A stretch of 64,000 nucleotides of DNA from Actinomycetospora chibensis (GTDB lineage Bacteria; Actinomycetota; Actinomycetes; Mycobacteriales; Pseudonocardiaceae): contig NZ_JAQZAM010000007.1 in the NCBI RefSeq assembly GCF_028737215.1, positions 1-64,000 on the forward strand. Direction: 5' to 3'. Each line of letters begins with the position of its first letter. The stretch's first letter is position 1. Made by a program: the position numbers and the translations under genes. Below the pieces are notes generated by a model. That model saw nothing but the letters and a program-made list of their open reading frames with translations, did not search any database and was not told the DNA's origin. Below are positions 28,521 through 37,418 of this stretch, piece by piece.

Positions 28521-29513
28521 GTGCCCTCCTCCGCGTCGCGGCCCCGACGGCCCGCCCCCACCGAGTCCCCGGCCTCCCCGGCGGACGCGACCCCGACCGA
28601 CGGAGTCGAGCCCGAGGACGCCGGCCGCCCCGAGACAGGCCGGCCCGAGGCAGGCCAGTCCGAGGGCGGCCAGTCCGCGGACGCCCCGAAGCGCAGCTCC
28701 CGCGCCGGCCGCAACCTGCCCGTCGCCATCGGGGTCGGGCTCGCGATGGGCGCCGTCGCCCTCACCGCGCTGCTCACGGTGCGCCAGACCTGGATCGGGA
28801 TCCTCGCCGTCACCGCCGTCATCGGGACGTGGGAGCTCTTCGGTGCCCTGCACCGGGGGGCCGGTATCCGTCTCTCGCGCGTCCCGGTGCTCATCGGGGG
28901 CCAGGCGATGATCTGGCTGGCGTGGCCGTTCGGCACCGAGGGCATCCTCGGCGCGCTGCTGGTCACGGTGCTCGGGTGCTTCCTGTGGCGCATGCGTCTC
29001 GGCGCGGGCGGATACGTGCGCGACGTCGGCGCCTCGATGCTCGTGCTCTGCTGGATCCCGCTGTGCATGGCGTTCGCGACCATGCTCGTCGTCCCCACCG
29101 ACGGCGCCGCGCGGGTGCTGACGTTCCTCATCGTCGTCATCTGCTCGGACACCGGCGGGTACGCCGCGGGTGCCCTGCTCGGCAAGCACCCGATGGCGCC
29201 GAAGATCAGCCCGAAGAAGTCCTGGGAGGGCCTCGTCGGGTCGATCGTCCTGGGCTCGGCGGGCGCCTGCCTGTCCGTCGCGTTCCTGCTCGACGACCGC
29301 TGGTGGTACGGCCTGATCATCGGCCCGCTGCTCGTCGCGACGGCGGTCACGGGCGATCTCGTCGAGTCGCTGATCAAGCGCGACCTCGGCATCAAGGACA
29401 TGGGCTCGGTGCTCCCGGGCCACGGCGGGCTGATGGAGCGCCTGGACTCGCTGGTCACCTCGGCCCCGATGGCCTGGCTCCTCCTCCTCGTCCTGGTACC
29501 AGTCCACGGGTGA
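28521..29513 (+). CDS. cdsA: Phosphatidate cytidylyltransferase CdsA
   Basis: 330 aa integral membrane enzyme making CDP-diacylglycerol from phosphatidate and CTP, the branch point for phospholipids. Residues 1-65 are a Pro/Glu/Gly-rich cytoplasmic extension with short repeats (GRPE, GQSEG). About eight hydrophobic segments follow. The signature is present: SPKKSWEGLVGS, TGDLVESLIKRDLGIKDMGSVLPGHGGLMERLDSL; the usual D in the last motif (MDR) is E here. GTG start directly after frr; the stop overlaps the next GTG (GTGA). Confidence 0.95.
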   Translation: MPSSASRPRRPAPTESPASPADATPTDGVEPEDAGRPETGRPEAGQSEGGQSADAPKRSSRAGRNLPVAIGVGLAMGAVALTALLTVRQTWIGILAVTAVIGTWELFGALHRGAGIRLSRVPVLIGGQAMIWLAWPFGTEGILGALLVTVLGCFLWRMRLGAGGYVRDVGASMLVLCWIPLCMAFATMLVVPTDGAARVLTFLIVVICSDTGGYAAGALLGKHPMAPKISPKKSWEGLVGSIVLGSAGACLSVAFLLDDRWWYGLIIGPLLVATAVTGDLVESLIKRDLGIKDMGSVLPGHGGLMERLDSLVTSAPMAWLLLLVLVPVHG

Positions 29514-30232
29514 CCCGGTACCGGAGCGGGGACGTCGTCGAGTCCCCCAACATCTGGCGCTGGCCCGAGGTCTACGAACGCGAGAACGCCGCGCAGGACG
29601 CCACGGGCGCACTCTGGGACGCGGTGTGCGAGCTGGCGCCGCACGACGGCGCGGACGTCGTGGACGTCGGCTGCGGCGACGGCTACCACCTGCCGCGCTT
29701 CGCCGAGCGCGCCCGCACCGTGGTCGGTGTCGAGCCCCATGCCCCGCTCGTGGCGCGGGCCCGCGAGCGCGTGACCGACGACCCCGCATGCCGGGTCGCG
29801 CAGGGGAGCGCCGCCGCCCTGCCGCTGGCCGACGACTCCGCCGACGTCGTCCACGCGCGCACCGCCTACTTCTTCGGCCCCGGCTGCGAACCGGGGCTCG
29901 CCGAGGCCTCGCGTGTCCTGCGTCCGGGCGGGGTGCTCGTGATCGTCGACCTCGACGCCACCCGCCACTCCTACGGCGCCTGGATGCGCGCGTCGGTGCC
30001 CCGCTACGACCCCGCGGCCGCCGAGCGCTTCTTCGCCGACCAGGGCTTCGCCGTGCGCCGCGTCGACACGCAGTGGCGCTTCCCGGACCGCACGACGCTC
30101 GCCGACGTCCTGCGCATCGAGTTCAGCCCCGCCGTCGCGCAGAAGGCCATCGACGGCACCCCCGGGCTCGCCCTCTCGGTGGGCTACCGCGTGCACACGC
30201 GTCGCGAGCCCGCCGGGCTCCTGCGGCCCTGA
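29510..30232 (+). CDS. Class I SAM-dependent methyltransferase
   Basis: 240 aa. Methyltransferase_11-type Rossmann fold: motif I VVDVGCGDGYHLPRFAE, the acidic residue after strand 2 in VVGVEPHAPLV, then AAALPLADDSADVVHARTAYFFG and VLRPGGVLVIVDLD. Acceptor unknown. It is translationally coupled to cdsA by a GTGA overlap, so it may act with lipid synthesis, but this is only context. It is the last gene before a strong promoter region for the one-carbon operon. Confidence 0.88.
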   Translation: MTRYRSGDVVESPNIWRWPEVYERENAAQDATGALWDAVCELAPHDGADVVDVGCGDGYHLPRFAERARTVVGVEPHAPLVARARERVTDDPACRVAQGSAAALPLADDSADVVHARTAYFFGPGCEPGLAEASRVLRPGGVLVIVDLDATRHSYGAWMRASVPRYDPAAAERFFADQGFAVRRVDTQWRFPDRTTLADVLRIEFSPAVAQKAIDGTPGLALSVGYRVHTRREPAGLLRP

Positions 30233-30265
30233 CGCGCGTCCGGATATATCAGTTCCCCCGACCTC

Positions 30266-30333
30266 TTGACGTGATCTCGCTCACGGCCGCAGACTCGTTG
30301 CGTCAATGACAACCGGTTGCGTATCTCGCAACC
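30266..30333 (+). promoter_or_regulatory. Promoter and palindromic operator of the demethylation operon
   Basis: TTGACG (30266-30271), an 18-bp spacer, CAGACT (30290-30295). Immediately downstream GTTGCG occurs at 30297-30302 and again in a perfect palindrome GGTTGCG-tatct-CGCAACC (30315-30333). Half-sites overlapping the expected start point suggest a repressor. The GTTGCG-n5-CGCAAC form resembles sites of IclR- or GntR-class regulators, but no regulator gene lies nearby, so the class is unproven. Confidence 0.65.
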
Positions 30334-30388
30334 TCGTCCGAGCGGTTCGGTGGAGGTGCCCCCGGACGCACGATGAAGTGGAGTGCCG

Positions 30389-31639
30389 ATGACGGACGTC
30401 CTGCCCAGCCGGGCCGCGGTCGACATCGCGCCGGGACCAGCCTCGACGGTGGTCACCGAACCGGCGGTCCTGCTGTACCCCCGCCTGCGGAAGTCGCCCT
30501 ACTTCTGGAAGTCACGGGCGCACGGCGTGGCGATGTACAGCGTCTACAACCACACCTATCACCCCCGGCACTACGGCGACCCGGTCGCCGAGTACTGGGC
30601 GCTGCTCGAGGGCGTGACCCTCTGGGACGTCGGCGTCGAGCGCCAGATCGAGATCACCGGCCCGGACGCCTTCGCGTTCACGAACATGCTCGTGCCCCGG
30701 GACCTGACGAAGTGCGCCGTGGGGCAGTGCAAGTACGTGTTCATCACCGCCCCGGACGGCGGGATCATCAACGACCCGGTCCTGTTGCGTCTCGAGGAGG
30801 ATCGCTTCTGGCTCTCGCTCGCCGACTCCGACGTCGGGCTCTGGGCGACGGGGCTGGCCCACGCCGGCGGCTGGGACGTGTCGGTCCGGGAGATCGACGT
30901 CGCTCCCGTGCAGGTCCAGGGCCCGAAGGCCAAGGCGCTGGTCACCGACCTCTTCGGGGCCGACGTCGCCGAGATGCCCTACTACCACCTGCGCCACGCC
31001 GTGCTGGACGACATGGAGGTCGTCATCAGCCGTACCGGCTACAGCGCGGAGATCGGGTACGAGATCTACCTGCACCAGGCCATCCGCGACGCGGGGAAGC
31101 TGTGGGACCGGGTGTGGGAGGCGGGCCGGCCGCACGACCTGCGCCCGATCGGCCCGTGCCACATCCGGCGCATCGAGGGCGGCATGCTCGCCTACGGCTG
31201 CGACATCACGCTCGACACCAATCCGCTCGAGGTCGGCTACGACTACACGTGGATGGTCGACCTCGACCAGGAGGCCGACTTCGTCGGCAAGGACGCCCTG
31301 ATCCGCGCCAAGCAGCGGGGCCTGGACCGCTCGCTGGTCGGTGTGGAGATCGGCGGGGCGCGGCTGGGCACGTTCAACGACGGCTCGATGATCGAGCCGT
31401 TCACGGTGCGGGACGGCGCGGGGGCCGTGGTCGGGTCGGTGACCAGCGCCTGCTGGTCGCCGCGGCTCGAGCGCAACATCGGGCTGGCCATGGTTGCCAC
31501 CCCCTCGACGCCGTTGGGGACGGCGCTGGTGGTGGACGCCGGCGCGGGGGACGGCGGGATGCTGGGGCGTGACGTCCGCGAGGCCGTCGTGGTCGAGAAG
31601 CCCTTCGTCGACCCGCGCAAGCAGACTCCCAAGGGCTGA
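30389..31639 (+). CDS. DmdA-like tetrahydrofolate-dependent aminomethyltransferase (demethylase)
   Basis: About 416 aa, GCV_T plus GCV_T_C fold. It resembles DMSP demethylase DmdA more than glycine-cleavage GcvT: RKSPYFWKSRAHGVAMYSVYNHTYHPRHYG, LWDVGVERQIEITGPDAF, MLVPRDLTKCAVGQCKYVFI, GGIINDPVLLRL, FWLSLADSDVGLW and RRIEGGMLAYGCDITLDTNPLEVG have DmdA counterparts. Family members move a methyl group from S-, O- or N-methyl substrates to tetrahydrofolate. ATG 30389 follows GTGGAG after 5 nt. The next gene, a methylene-THF reductase homologue, would consume the 5-methyl-THF product, which supports a methyl (not methylene) transfer. Substrate not determinable; DMSP is only one option. Confidence 0.85.
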   Translation: MTDVLPSRAAVDIAPGPASTVVTEPAVLLYPRLRKSPYFWKSRAHGVAMYSVYNHTYHPRHYGDPVAEYWALLEGVTLWDVGVERQIEITGPDAFAFTNMLVPRDLTKCAVGQCKYVFITAPDGGIINDPVLLRLEEDRFWLSLADSDVGLWATGLAHAGGWDVSVREIDVAPVQVQGPKAKALVTDLFGADVAEMPYYHLRHAVLDDMEVVISRTGYSAEIGYEIYLHQAIRDAGKLWDRVWEAGRPHDLRPIGPCHIRRIEGGMLAYGCDITLDTNPLEVGYDYTWMVDLDQEADFVGKDALIRAKQRGLDRSLVGVEIGGARLGTFNDGSMIEPFTVRDGAGAVVGSVTSACWSPRLERNIGLAMVATPSTPLGTALVVDAGAGDGGMLGRDVREAVVVEKPFVDPRKQTPKG

Positions 31640-31650
31640 GCGGGGCCGTC

Positions 31651-32469
31651 ATGGAGCCGGGATCCCTCGCCGCGCTGCTCGCCCGGCCGCGCTACGAGGT
31701 GGCGCCGGTGGCGGGCGTTCTCGCGGCGGCCGCCGACCTCCCCGCGGGGGCGACGGTCGCCGTCACCGCCTCGCCGAGCCGGGGTCCGGACGCCACGGTG
31801 GCGGTCGCCGAGGGGCTCGCGGCCCTCGGGTTCGCCCCCGTGCCGCACCTCGCGGCGCGCAGCCTGCGCGACCGCGGCGAGCTCGCCCTCCACCTCGACC
31901 GGCTCGCCGGGGCCGGCGTCCGCGACGTGTTCGTCGTGGGCGGCGACGCCCGGGAGCCTGCCGGGGAGTTCCCCGACGGGCTCGCGGTGCTCCGGGCGAT
32001 GGAGGAAATGGGCCAACGGCCGCCGCGCGTGGGCGTGCCGTCGTACCCGGACGGCCACCACCGGATCCCCACCGGCGTCCTCTGGACCGACCTGGCGGCC
32101 AAGGCAGCGCACGCCGACTACACCGTCACGCAGCTGTGCTTCGACGCCGAGGTCGTCGGGGCGTTCGTCGACGAGGCCCGCGGGCGGGGGATCCGTCTGC
32201 CCGTGATCGCCGGCGTCCCGGGTGTCGTCGACGCCGCGCGCCTGGTGCGCGTCAGCGTCCGCATCGGCGTCGCCGACGCCGTGCGCTTCGCCCGCGCGCA
32301 CCCCGGGACCGCGGGGTCCCTGCTGCGGTCGCGCTCGCACCGTTCCGACGACCTCGTCGAGGCCCTCGCCGCCGGCGGGAGCGACCTCGCGGGGCTGCAC
32401 GTCTTCACGTTCAACCAGATCGAGCCGACCGTGCGGTGGCTGACCGAGGCCCGCCGCGCGGCCGCCTGA
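31651..32469 (+). CDS. Methylenetetrahydrofolate reductase-like protein
   Basis: 272 aa TIM-barrel protein of the MTHFR superfamily. Recognisable: TVAVTASPSRGPDATVAVAEGLAALGF, VFVVGGDAREPAGEFPDGLAVLRAM, GVPSYPDGHHRIPTG, the TVTQLCFD strand, LPVIAGVPGVVD and LHVFTFNQIEPTVRW. It is shorter and diverged from housekeeping MetF. In operons with THF-dependent demethylases, such proteins oxidise 5-methyl-THF to 5,10-methylene-THF; I infer that direction here. Starts 11 bp after the methyltransferase, ends 30 bp before the flavoprotein. Confidence 0.82.
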   Translation: MEPGSLAALLARPRYEVAPVAGVLAAAADLPAGATVAVTASPSRGPDATVAVAEGLAALGFAPVPHLAARSLRDRGELALHLDRLAGAGVRDVFVVGGDAREPAGEFPDGLAVLRAMEEMGQRPPRVGVPSYPDGHHRIPTGVLWTDLAAKAAHADYTVTQLCFDAEVVGAFVDEARGRGIRLPVIAGVPGVVDAARLVRVSVRIGVADAVRFARAHPGTAGSLLRSRSHRSDDLVEALAAGGSDLAGLHVFTFNQIEPTVRWLTEARRAAA

Positions 32470-32499
32470 GGCTGGACACCGCGCTGGGAAGGACCCGCC

Positions 32500-35004
32500 G
32501 TGACACCGTTCCCTGACCGTGCCCAGGTCGTCGTGATCGGGGCCGGCATCGTCGGCAACTCCGTGGTGCACCACCTCGCGCGGCTGGGTTGGCGCGACAT
32601 CCTGCTGGTGGACAAGGGCCCGCTGCCCGACCCGGGCGGCTCGACCGGCCACGCGTCGAACTTCGTGTTCCCCGTCGACCACTCGCGGGAGATCACGCAG
32701 CTCACCGCGGACTCGTCGCGGCAGTACGCCGAGCTCGGAACCCTGACGACGTGCGGCGGCATCGAGGTGGCCCGCACCCCGGAGCGCGTCCAGGAGCTGC
32801 ACCGGCGCATGTCGTCGGCGCACGCGTGGGGCATCGACGCGGAGCTGATCACCCCGGCCGAGGTGGCGGAGAAGGTCCCGTTCCTCGACCCCACGGTCGT
32901 GCTCCGGGGGTTCTGGACGCCGTCGGTGGCGGTCGTCGACCCGCTGCGGGCCGGCGAGCTGATGCGCGAGCGGGCCACGGCCGCGGGCGCGCTCACGGTG
33001 TCGGCGATGACCGAGGTGCTGGCCGTCGACACCGACGACGGGCGCGTGACCCGGGTCCGCACCGACCGCGGCGACGTCGACACCGAGTACGTCGTCGTCG
33101 CATGCGGCGTGTGGAGCCCGCGCATCGCGGCGCTGGCGGGCGCGACGATCCCGCTCACGCCCGCCGTGCACCAGATGATCGACGTCGGCCCGATCGCCGA
33201 GCTCGCGGCCACCGGGCGGGAGATCGCGTTCCCGATCGTGCGCGACATGGACCCGCTGATGTACGAGCGGCAGAGCGGCGCCGACCTGGAGATCGGGTCG
33301 TACGCCCACCGCCCGATCCTCTGCGAGCCCGACGACATCCCGTCGCTGGCCGCTGCGGCGCTCTCGCCGACGCAGCTGCCGTTCACCCCCGACGACTTCG
33401 ACCCGCAGATGGAAGCGGCGCTCGAGCTGTTCCACCCCGTCCTCGACCGCCCCGACGCCGGCATCCGGCACGCCATCAACGGGCTGCTCTCCCTCACGCC
33501 CGACGGGCACCCGCTGCTCGGGGAGACCCCGGAGGTGCGTGGCCTCTGGTCCGCCGCCGCGGTGTGGATCAAGGAGGGGCCCGGTGTCGGCCGGCTCATC
33601 GCCGAGTGGATGACCGAGGGCGCCCCCGAGATCGACGCGGCCGCCTCCGACATCGCCCGCTTCGCCCCGCACGAGCGCACCCGCCACCACGTGCGCGCCC
33701 GCGCGTGCGAGGGCTTCAACAAGACCTACGGGATCACGCACCCGCGCGAGCAGTGGAGCTCCGACCGCGGGGTGCGCCGCTCGCCCTTCCACGAGCGCGA
33801 GGTGGCCCTCGGCGCGGAGTTCTTCGAGGTGGCGGGCTGGGAGCGCCCGCAGTGGTACGCGTCGAACGCGCCGCTGGTGGCGGAGCTCGGCGTGCCCGAC
33901 CGCCCGCACGAGTGGGACGCGCGCTGGTGGTCGCCGATCATCGACGCCGAGCACCTGGCGATGCGCCGGAGTGCGGCGATGATCGACCTCAGCGCGTTCT
34001 CCCAGTTCGACGTCCGCGGCCCCGGGGCGCTCGCGTACGTCCAGCACCTCACGGTCGCGCAGATGGACCGGCCCGTCGGGCGGGTGATCTACACGCCGGT
34101 CCTCGCCCCGGACGGCGGCTTCCGCAGCGACCTGACCGTCGTGCGGCTCGGCGATCGGCACTTCCGGGTGGTCACCGGCGGCTCCGACGGCGCGCGGGAC
34201 CTGGCGTGGTTCACCCGCCATCTGCCGCGCGACGGGTCGGTGACGCTGACCGACGTCACCTCGGCGGTCTGCACCCTCGGGCTCTGGGGCCCGCGGGCCC
34301 GCGACGTCCTCGCGGCGATCACCGACGAGGACGTGTCCGACGCCGCCTTCCCGTTCGCCACCGCGCGCACGATCACGATCGGGTCGATCCCGGTCCTCGC
34401 GCTACGCCTGTCCTACGTCGGCGAGCTCGGCTGGGAGCTGCACGCACCCACCGAGTGCGGGCTGCGCCTGTGGGACGCGGTCGCCGAGGCGGGCGCGCCG
34501 CACGGTCTCGTGCCGGCCGGCATCGGCGTCTACGGCACCACCGCGCGCATGGAGAAGGGCTACCGGCTCGTCGGCCACGAGCTCGACGCCGAGCACGGGC
34601 CGGTGGAGGCGGGGCTCGCTCTGCCCGGGCTGAAGTCCCAGGACTTCGTCGGCAAGGCCGCCTACACCAAGGCCCGCGAGGGCGAGCCCGAGGCGACGCT
34701 GTGCACGCTGACGCTCGACCCCGGCGATCCTGCGGGGCATCCACGCTTCCCGCAGGGCGGCGAGCCGGTCCTCACGCCCGACGGCGCCCGGATCACCGAC
34801 CGCCGGGGCCGGCCGTCGTTCGTCACCAGCGCGGGCGCCGGCCCGTCGCTCGGGACGTACCTGCTGATGGCGTACCTGCCGCCCTGGCACGCCGTCGAGG
34901 GCACCGGTCTGCTCGTCGAGTACCTGGGGGAGCGCTACCCGGTGACGGTCGCGCGGGCGGGCCGGACGCCGCTGTTCGACCCCGACGACACCCGGATGAG
35001 GTGA
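32500..35004 (+). CDS. Dimethylglycine/sarcosine dehydrogenase-like flavoprotein fused to a GcvT domain
   Basis: 834 aa. N-terminal DAO oxidoreductase domain with FAD motif VVVIGAGIVGNSVVHHLARLG, and H51 in GSTGHASN at the place where dimethylglycine dehydrogenase binds FAD covalently. FAO_M linker around 390-440 (FNKTYGITHPREQW), then GCV_T (SAMIDLSAFSQFDVRGPGAL) and GCV_T_C with ARMEKGYRLVGHELDAEHGPVEAGLAL. Such enzymes oxidise an N-methyl group, pass the one-carbon unit to THF as methylene-THF, and give electrons to ETF. The ETF genes follow 6 bp later, which fits well. GTG start with GGGAAGGA upstream. Substrate among methylated amines not fixed. Confidence 0.88.
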   Translation: MTPFPDRAQVVVIGAGIVGNSVVHHLARLGWRDILLVDKGPLPDPGGSTGHASNFVFPVDHSREITQLTADSSRQYAELGTLTTCGGIEVARTPERVQELHRRMSSAHAWGIDAELITPAEVAEKVPFLDPTVVLRGFWTPSVAVVDPLRAGELMRERATAAGALTVSAMTEVLAVDTDDGRVTRVRTDRGDVDTEYVVVACGVWSPRIAALAGATIPLTPAVHQMIDVGPIAELAATGREIAFPIVRDMDPLMYERQSGADLEIGSYAHRPILCEPDDIPSLAAAALSPTQLPFTPDDFDPQMEAALELFHPVLDRPDAGIRHAINGLLSLTPDGHPLLGETPEVRGLWSAAAVWIKEGPGVGRLIAEWMTEGAPEIDAAASDIARFAPHERTRHHVRARACEGFNKTYGITHPREQWSSDRGVRRSPFHEREVALGAEFFEVAGWERPQWYASNAPLVAELGVPDRPHEWDARWWSPIIDAEHLAMRRSAAMIDLSAFSQFDVRGPGALAYVQHLTVAQMDRPVGRVIYTPVLAPDGGFRSDLTVVRLGDRHFRVVTGGSDGARDLAWFTRHLPRDGSVTLTDVTSAVCTLGLWGPRARDVLAAITDEDVSDAAFPFATARTITIGSIPVLALRLSYVGELGWELHAPTECGLRLWDAVAEAGAPHGLVPAGIGVYGTTARMEKGYRLVGHELDAEHGPVEAGLALPGLKSQDFVGKAAYTKAREGEPEATLCTLTLDPGDPAGHPRFPQGGEPVLTPDGARITDRRGRPSFVTSAGAGPSLGTYLLMAYLPPWHAVEGTGLLVEYLGERYPVTVARAGRTPLFDPDDTRMR

Positions 35005-35010
35005 CGGCGG

Positions 35011-35766
35011 ATGGACGTCCTGGTCTGCGTGAAGCGCGTCCCGGCGGTCGGCGCGGAGATCCTGCTGACCGCGGACGGGACGGCGATCGACACCCGCCAC
35101 CTCGGCTTCACCATCGGGCCGCACGAGGAGTGCGCGGTCGAGGAGGCGGTGCGCATCGCCGAGCGCACCGGAGGCTCGGCGGGCGTGCTCACCGTCGGTC
35201 CGCCCGAGACCGAGGAGCAGCTGCGCTACGCGCTGTCGATGGGTGCCGACCACGCCGTCCGGGTCGACACCCCCGAGACCGACCCGGATCCCGAGGCCAC
35301 CGCCGCGGCCGTGACGGGCGCGCTGGGCGAGCTGCCGCCCTACGACCTCGTCCTGTTCGGCGAGGCCTCGGCGGACGCCGGGCACGCGCAGGTCGGGTTC
35401 CGGGTCGCCTGCGCGCTGCGGCGGCCGGTCGTCGGCGGGGTGAAGGGGATCGACCTCGACGGTGACCGGGTGCTCCTGCGCCGCGAGTCGCCCGAGGGCG
35501 TCGAGGTGCACGAGGCGCCGCTGCCGGCCGTCGCCGCCGTGCTGGAGGGGCTCAACCTGCCCCGTTATCCGACGATCAAGGGTCGGTTGCGGGCGAAGAA
35601 GGCGCCGATCCGCGTCCTGGACGGCCCGGGAGCGACCGGCGGGCTGCGGACCCTGCGGCTGCGCCACCGGCCCGAGGCGCGGGCGCGGACCGTGGTGCTG
35701 GGCCACGGGGCCGCGGCGGCACCGGCGGTCGTGGACGTGCTCGCCGAGCTGGGGATCGTGCCCTGA
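35011..35766 (+). CDS. etfB: Electron transfer flavoprotein beta subunit
   Basis: 251 aa. Small ETF subunit: DVLVCVKRVPAVGAEI start, DTRHLGFTIGPHEECAVEEAVRIAE, then YALSMGADHAVRV, GEASADAGHAQVGFRVACAL, and PRYPTIKGRLRAKKAPI, all family-typical. With EtfA it carries electrons from flavoprotein dehydrogenases to the quinone pool. Placed between the dehydrogenase and etfA, so it is likely a dedicated copy for the neighbouring flavoprotein rather than the housekeeping ETF. Confidence 0.93.
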   Translation: MDVLVCVKRVPAVGAEILLTADGTAIDTRHLGFTIGPHEECAVEEAVRIAERTGGSAGVLTVGPPETEEQLRYALSMGADHAVRVDTPETDPDPEATAAAVTGALGELPPYDLVLFGEASADAGHAQVGFRVACALRRPVVGGVKGIDLDGDRVLLRRESPEGVEVHEAPLPAVAAVLEGLNLPRYPTIKGRLRAKKAPIRVLDGPGATGGLRTLRLRHRPEARARTVVLGHGAAAAPAVVDVLAELGIVP

Positions 35767-35782
35767 GGGAGATGGTGCACTG

Positions 35783-36760
35783 ATGGTGCTGGTCGTGGTC
35801 GAGAGGGACGGCGACGGGACGCTGACCGAGGACTCCGCCGAGGTCCTCGCCGCCGCACGGGACCTCGCCGAGTCCCTCGGCGTCCCGGTCGGGGCCGTCG
35901 CGGTGGGGGAGCCGGGGGAGCTCCCCGACGACCTCGTCAAGCGGGGCGTCGGGCGCCTCCACCTCCTGGCACACGAGCTGCTCACCGACGGGTCGCCGGC
36001 ATGTCTGGGGGAGGCGCTCGCCGGGCTCGTGGCCGACCTGCGCCCCGCGGCCGTGCTCGCCCCGAGCACCGACCGGAGCACCGAGGCGATGGCGTGGGCC
36101 GCCGCGGAGCTGGGGATGCCGCTGGCCACGGCATGCACGGAGATCCGCCCCGGGGACGACGGCCCCTGGGAGGTCACCCGGGAGCGGGCGGGCGGGGTCC
36201 TGCTCGAGGACGCGGCCCTGACCGCGCCGATCCGGCTGTGCACGCTGCGCCCCGGGAGCCCGTCGCCGAGCGAGACGGCCGCGGCCGACGAGATGACGGT
36301 GCACGTCGTCGTGCCGGAGCTGCGGGCCTCGGTGCCGCGGGCCCGGCTGGTCGAGCGCCGGGAGCGCGCCGCCGGGATGACGCTGACCACCGCCCCGGTG
36401 GTGGTCGCGGGCGGGCGCGGGGTCGGCAGCTCCGAGGGCTACGCGGTGCTCGAGGAGCTGGCCGGTCTCGTCGGCGGGGCCGTCGGGTGCTCGCGGGTCG
36501 CCACCAACAACGGCTGGCGCCCCCACGCCGACCAGGTCGGGCTCACCGGCACCCGGATCAGCCCGGACCTCTACGTCGCCTGCGGGATCAGCGGCGCCAC
36601 CCAGCACTGGGTCGGCTGCATGAACGCCCGGTCGATCCTGGCGGTGAACACCGATCCCGAGGCGCCCATGGTCACGCGCGCGACGTGGGCGGTGATCGGC
36701 GACGTGCACGAGGTGCTGCCGGCCGTGGTCGACGAGATCCGGCGGCGATCCGGACGCTGA
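35783..36760 (+). CDS. etfA: Electron transfer flavoprotein alpha subunit
   Basis: 325 aa. The C-terminal FAD domain is clear: VVVAGGRGVGSSEGYAVLEELAGLVGGAVGCSRVA, HADQVGLTGTRISPDLYVACGISGATQHWVGCMNARSILAVNTDPEAPM. The N-terminal half is diverged but ends with the expected strands. ATG 35783 has GAGGGAG upstream; the 16-bp junction after etfB repeats the start region (GATGGTGC appears twice), which offers an out-of-frame decoy ATG at 35772. Last gene of the one-carbon operon; 67 bp to the next start. Confidence 0.92.
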   Translation: MVLVVVERDGDGTLTEDSAEVLAAARDLAESLGVPVGAVAVGEPGELPDDLVKRGVGRLHLLAHELLTDGSPACLGEALAGLVADLRPAAVLAPSTDRSTEAMAWAAAELGMPLATACTEIRPGDDGPWEVTRERAGGVLLEDAALTAPIRLCTLRPGSPSPSETAAADEMTVHVVVPELRASVPRARLVERRERAAGMTLTTAPVVVAGGRGVGSSEGYAVLEELAGLVGGAVGCSRVATNNGWRPHADQVGLTGTRISPDLYVACGISGATQHWVGCMNARSILAVNTDPEAPMVTRATWAVIGDVHEVLPAVVDEIRRRSGR

Positions 36761-36827
36761 CCGTCGGCCCGATCGCGGTCGGGGCCGCTCGCGAGGTGGC
36801 GGTGTCGGCGGGGTTACCGTGGAGGTC

Positions 36828-37418
36828 GTGTCCGCGTATCCGCCTCCCCGCCCGCCCGGGCGTGGCCAGGGCTCTCCACCGCCGCGACGCGGCGGCCGGG
36901 CCGTCCGCGTCGACCCCGTGCTCGTCGAGATCGCGGCCGGGCTCGTGTGGCTCGCGGTGGGCACCCTGGGCCTCGGGGCCGACGGGGTCGGCACGCTGAT
37001 CCTCGCGATCGGCATCGCCGTCGCCATCGGCATCGGGGTGGAGAACCGCCGCCGGGGGCCGCGCCCGTTCGACACCTCGCGCTCCACCGAGGTCCTGCGC
37101 CTCGCCGCCGGCGTCGTCGTCATCGTGATCGTGGCGTCCATCGTGCTGGGTCTGCTCAGCGCCTCGGACCTCCTGCCGGGCCTGGCGCTGGTGCTCACCG
37201 GCGCGGCGTTCGTGCTGCTCAGTCGCTCCACCGGCCAGCGGCCCACGCGCTGGCTGGGCTTCCTGCTCGTCGGCGCGGGCCTGCTCTCGGCGCTGATCTC
37301 GACGATGGCGGCCGGCGGCTTCGTGTCGCAGGGCCTGCTCGGGCTGCTCGCGGGCGTCGTCATCCTGCTCTCCGCGGCCGACCGCGTGGGCCTCGTGGAG
37401 ATGTTGAGGGACCGATGA
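36828..37418 (+). CDS. Six-helix membrane protein of unknown function
   Basis: About 196 aa. Pro/Arg-rich cytoplasmic N-terminus (residues 1-25), then six predicted helices: [88 protein letters not shown] and [16 protein letters not shown]. No catalytic motif or family recognised. GTG 36828 has TACCGT 7 nt upstream (leaderless pattern); GTG 36819 is an alternative adding three residues. The stop overlaps rlmN (ATGA). Confidence 0.75.
   Translation: MSAYPPPRPPGRGQGSPPPRRGGRAVRVDPVLVEIAAGLVWLAVGTLGLGADGVGTLILAIGIAVAIGIGVENRRRGPRPFDTSRSTEVLRLAAGVVVIVIVASIVLGLLSASDLLPGLALVLTGAAFVLLSRSTGQRPTRWLGFLLVGAGLLSALISTMAAGGFVSQGLLGLLAGVVILLSAADRVGLVEMLRDR

Noticed and set aside
30389-31639. Housekeeping glycine-cleavage GcvT
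   Set aside because: No gcvH or gcvP nearby, and the conserved blocks (VYNHTYHPRHY, RDLTKCAVGQC, RRIEGGMLAYG) match DmdA-type proteins better.
31243-34221. 992-codon minus-strand open frame over the demethylation operon
   Set aside because: Antisense of three clearly conserved genes; composition is typical of GC-driven shadow frames.
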